From: Phalacrocorax aristotelis
Lineage: Eukaryota; Chordata; Aves; Suliformes; Phalacrocoracidae
Direction of reading: 5' to 3'
DNA length: 64,000 nt
NCBI RefSeq assembly: GCF_949628215.1
Contig: NC_134276.1
Location: 31,560,226 to 31,624,225 of the forward strand
The translations under genes and the position numbers were made by a program. Below are positions 61,701 to 64,000 of the stretch, piece after piece (within the stretch, counting starts at the first letter, position 1; every line of letters starts with the position of its first letter). The notes beneath the pieces were generated by a model. It worked only from the letters and a program-made list of their open reading frames with translations, searched no databases and was not told the DNA's origin.

Positions 61701-64000
61701 CTATGATATTGAAACGCAAAAAGACTGTACCTTACAATGTGTTTCATATAATCTAAAAGAGAAAAACAGGACAAAGAAATTGGAGTTCCAAAGACAATAT
61801 GCCATGTTTCATAACAAAATATAGAAACACGAGCACAAAAACTGTTTTATGCAATGGATTTATCCACTACTTTCAGAAAATATTTCAACCCGGAGAAAAC
61901 TACATATGGCAAAGAGAAGAATAAACACCCCTAAAGTTGTAACAAAACTATCAGTGTAACAACATTTTGAGCATAAACCCATCAATTTGAGATCAAAACT
62001 TTTGATCTTAATTTGAGCCAATGCTTCTGTGACTACCATTACAGATTATCTCAAGCTCAGTTACGTCGGTCTATACCCAGTATTTGCTCAAGGCAGTCAA
62101 AACCTGGCAGTCATTGTGTTGTGCTCAGCTTTCAGAGCAGAAGCATATGCAGAGCTTCTGAGTGCTCAGTTGTCAGAATTTTACAAGATGTCTCCAATTA
62201 AACATTTCTGCCTCACAAACAGTTGCTTAAAAATCAGGCAAAATACAGTATAATAGAAGTAAGGAGTAGTGCACTGGAAGTCAGATTAACAAGAGAAAAG
62301 TAAATAAGTCTCTGGCTATTATTTAGTCTTCATAAAAAATACATTTTTCCCAAACTGAAAATAAATAACTGAATTTTGACAGTGTGATACAGAACAGTAT
62401 AAAAATCACTCAAAACACCCCAAACTTTTCAATAACTTGTCTGAACATATCTGAAGTAAAAACTTGGAAGGCACCAGTATCTATATTTTTTGGTGTTACA
62501 CCCATTTGATAATTACTTTTTAGTAATTTTACAAATTTAGTATTTTAATATTTACTAAGTATTTTCCTACTGTTTTCTCTCAAAGATTTGCAGCTAGTTC
62601 TGAGGCCGATATTACAGGGCATTCTACTAAAAAAAGTGGTGATCTCCCTATCGCCCCGGCTTTTTTTTCTGGTTATCGCTTCCCTGCCCCCACCCCCACC
62701 CCGATTTCACTCCTCCCTAAACACAAACTGTAGATTTGCATAGTCATACCAGAAACAATTCTAAACAGCATTAGCTTTTCATAGATCTCAAGTACAGCAA
62801 AACAGCAGACACAAGCCTTACATGTAAGGGTCCCTGTTTAAGAAAAGCTAGTACAAGACACCTCAACACAGATGCAACAATCCATCAGTAGGAGTTCTAA
62901 GTAGACTTCTCTATTTTTTTTTTTAACTTAAGTATCTAATAAGTTCCTCATTTGTCATTCAGTGGGCATTTTTGATAGCTATTCTGAAGCACATACATCA
63001 ATGACTAAGCCATAGCAAAAACCAGACAGGTTTTACCATTCACTTCCACTGAAATAAGAATCTGCAAATTAAGGCATTTCTGTAGTTAGACCCACAAATT
63101 GCGATCTCAAAGAAACTGAATTTATATTTATCTCTCTGCTACCTGACTCTATTCATCTTGTTTCAACTGCAGGCAACATGAGCTACTTGTAGCATATTTG
63201 TCTGCGATTTTCTAACTCTCTAGATTTGTTGGTATGAGTCTTTAGACTGTAACATGACAAACCATCCAACACCCTGAAGTCAGTAAAAAAATTTACAGCA
63301 TCTTCAATGGAGTCCATATTGGATATTTGCCTTACAAAGCTGTCATCCTGCATCATTGCTATTCATCTCAAAGGGAAGCATAACTATACAAATTATGTTG
63401 TTACTACTACTCATTTTTATCCTTCTTTGTGGAAAAATTAATCAGGCTTACATAGCTCTTTTTTAATATGTTATAAATATCACTATTTCAAACCACTTAC
63501 ATGAAGAGGAATTATAGGGTGGTAGACTAGAAGTGTAGATCTCACTTGAGCTTTGCAGAGGCTTTTCAACTTCACATGGTTTAACCGATACTAAGTTAAT
63601 GTCTCACCAAAAGTCAATACAATAAAGATTTGAAAGCCTCACAATGGCTTTAAACTAGTTTAAGTGCACTGGCACTTCCCTAAGTTACACATCTGCACTT
63701 TCTGCTCTGTCCCTTGCTTTAGTGTTAGCACAGCTGTGACTGTGGAAATTATGTATTTGTTAGGATTAGTTTTAAACCAAATAGTTCACCTCATTTAGCT
63801 GAGTGCATACATACACACAGCACAAGGGAAGAAGCAGAGAGGCAGTCCTGAACGGACAGCAGTAGGATTACTTTGAGTTGGAACTTTGTGCTCTTTCCTA
63901 AATAATGGGTATCTGCTATTATCCCCTGCCTCAAATCAACCAACATTTCCTTTTTCTCTTTCAAAGATGATGTAAGTGATAACTACTGGAACATAAAGCT

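Larger units (their letters stand above)
51990..64000 (-). other. RB1: RB1 intron 17 (5' part outside the window)
   Basis: Twelve kilobases upstream of exon 18 on the RB1 strand without another RB1 exon. In other vertebrates this is the large intron that hosts the single-exon receptor gene LPAR6 on the opposite strand. No reading frame long enough for it (about 340 codons) is present on either strand here, so LPAR6, if kept, lies beyond 64000. The visible content is one CR1 copy (54580-55350), an AAAC-rich simple repeat (about 58698-58736) and a CCCCA-rich run near 62684-62702. The small open frames elsewhere have no domain. Confidence 0.85.

Overview
This window is nuclear DNA of a vertebrate, almost certainly a bird. 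Its genes are split by spliceosomal GT-AG introns. Two CR1-type LINE copies end in the octamer-like tail ATTCTGTG ATTCTTTT, and there is a solo LTR of a type I recall as common in bird genomes. The compact introns of the second gene also fit a bird. I cannot name the species. No prokaryotic features, CRISPR arrays, operons or convincing RNA genes are visible.

Layout. 1-4100 is AT-rich sequence upstream of the first gene with no coding signal. 4100-5000 is a CpG island, very likely the promoter and first non-coding exon of RCBTB2 (+ strand). RCBTB2 is complete: twelve coding exons between 13232 and 38332 join without a break into 551 codons plus stop, which is the length I recall for the human protein (an N-terminal RCC1 repeat propeller, then BTB and BACK-like segments). 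Its introns hold a CR1 fragment that ends 7 bases before an exon (about 16491-16772) and a solo LTR with a perfect 5-bp target duplication (26167-26738). From 38333 comes the 3' UTR, with the first canonical AATAAA at 41874, then a short gap, then the 3' end of RB1 on the opposite strand.

RB1 (- strand) is partial: exons 18-27 (human numbering) lie at 51989 down to 45478 and encode the last 364 residues (pocket spacer, pocket B, and the C-terminal domain with CDK sites and nuclear localisation signal). Exon sizes equal the human ones I recall, except for one extra codon in exon 23. From 51990 to the window end is the first 12 kb of the large RB1 intron 17, which holds a CR1 copy at about 54580-55350. 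LPAR6, which sits inside this intron in other vertebrates, is not seen in this part.

The two genes are tail to tail, as in the human RB1-LPAR6-RCBTB2 cluster. They do not form a pathway: RB1 is a cell-cycle repressor, and RCBTB2 is a likely scaffold or ubiquitin-ligase adaptor of less certain role. I found no new biological system. The most interesting items are the CR1 tail that supplies a splice acceptor's pyrimidine tract, the cleanly bounded LTR, a weak RB1 exon 19 donor, tandem donors after the RCBTB2 start exon, and lineage-specific changes in RB1 regulatory sites. Comparisons with human proteins are from memory, not from a search.
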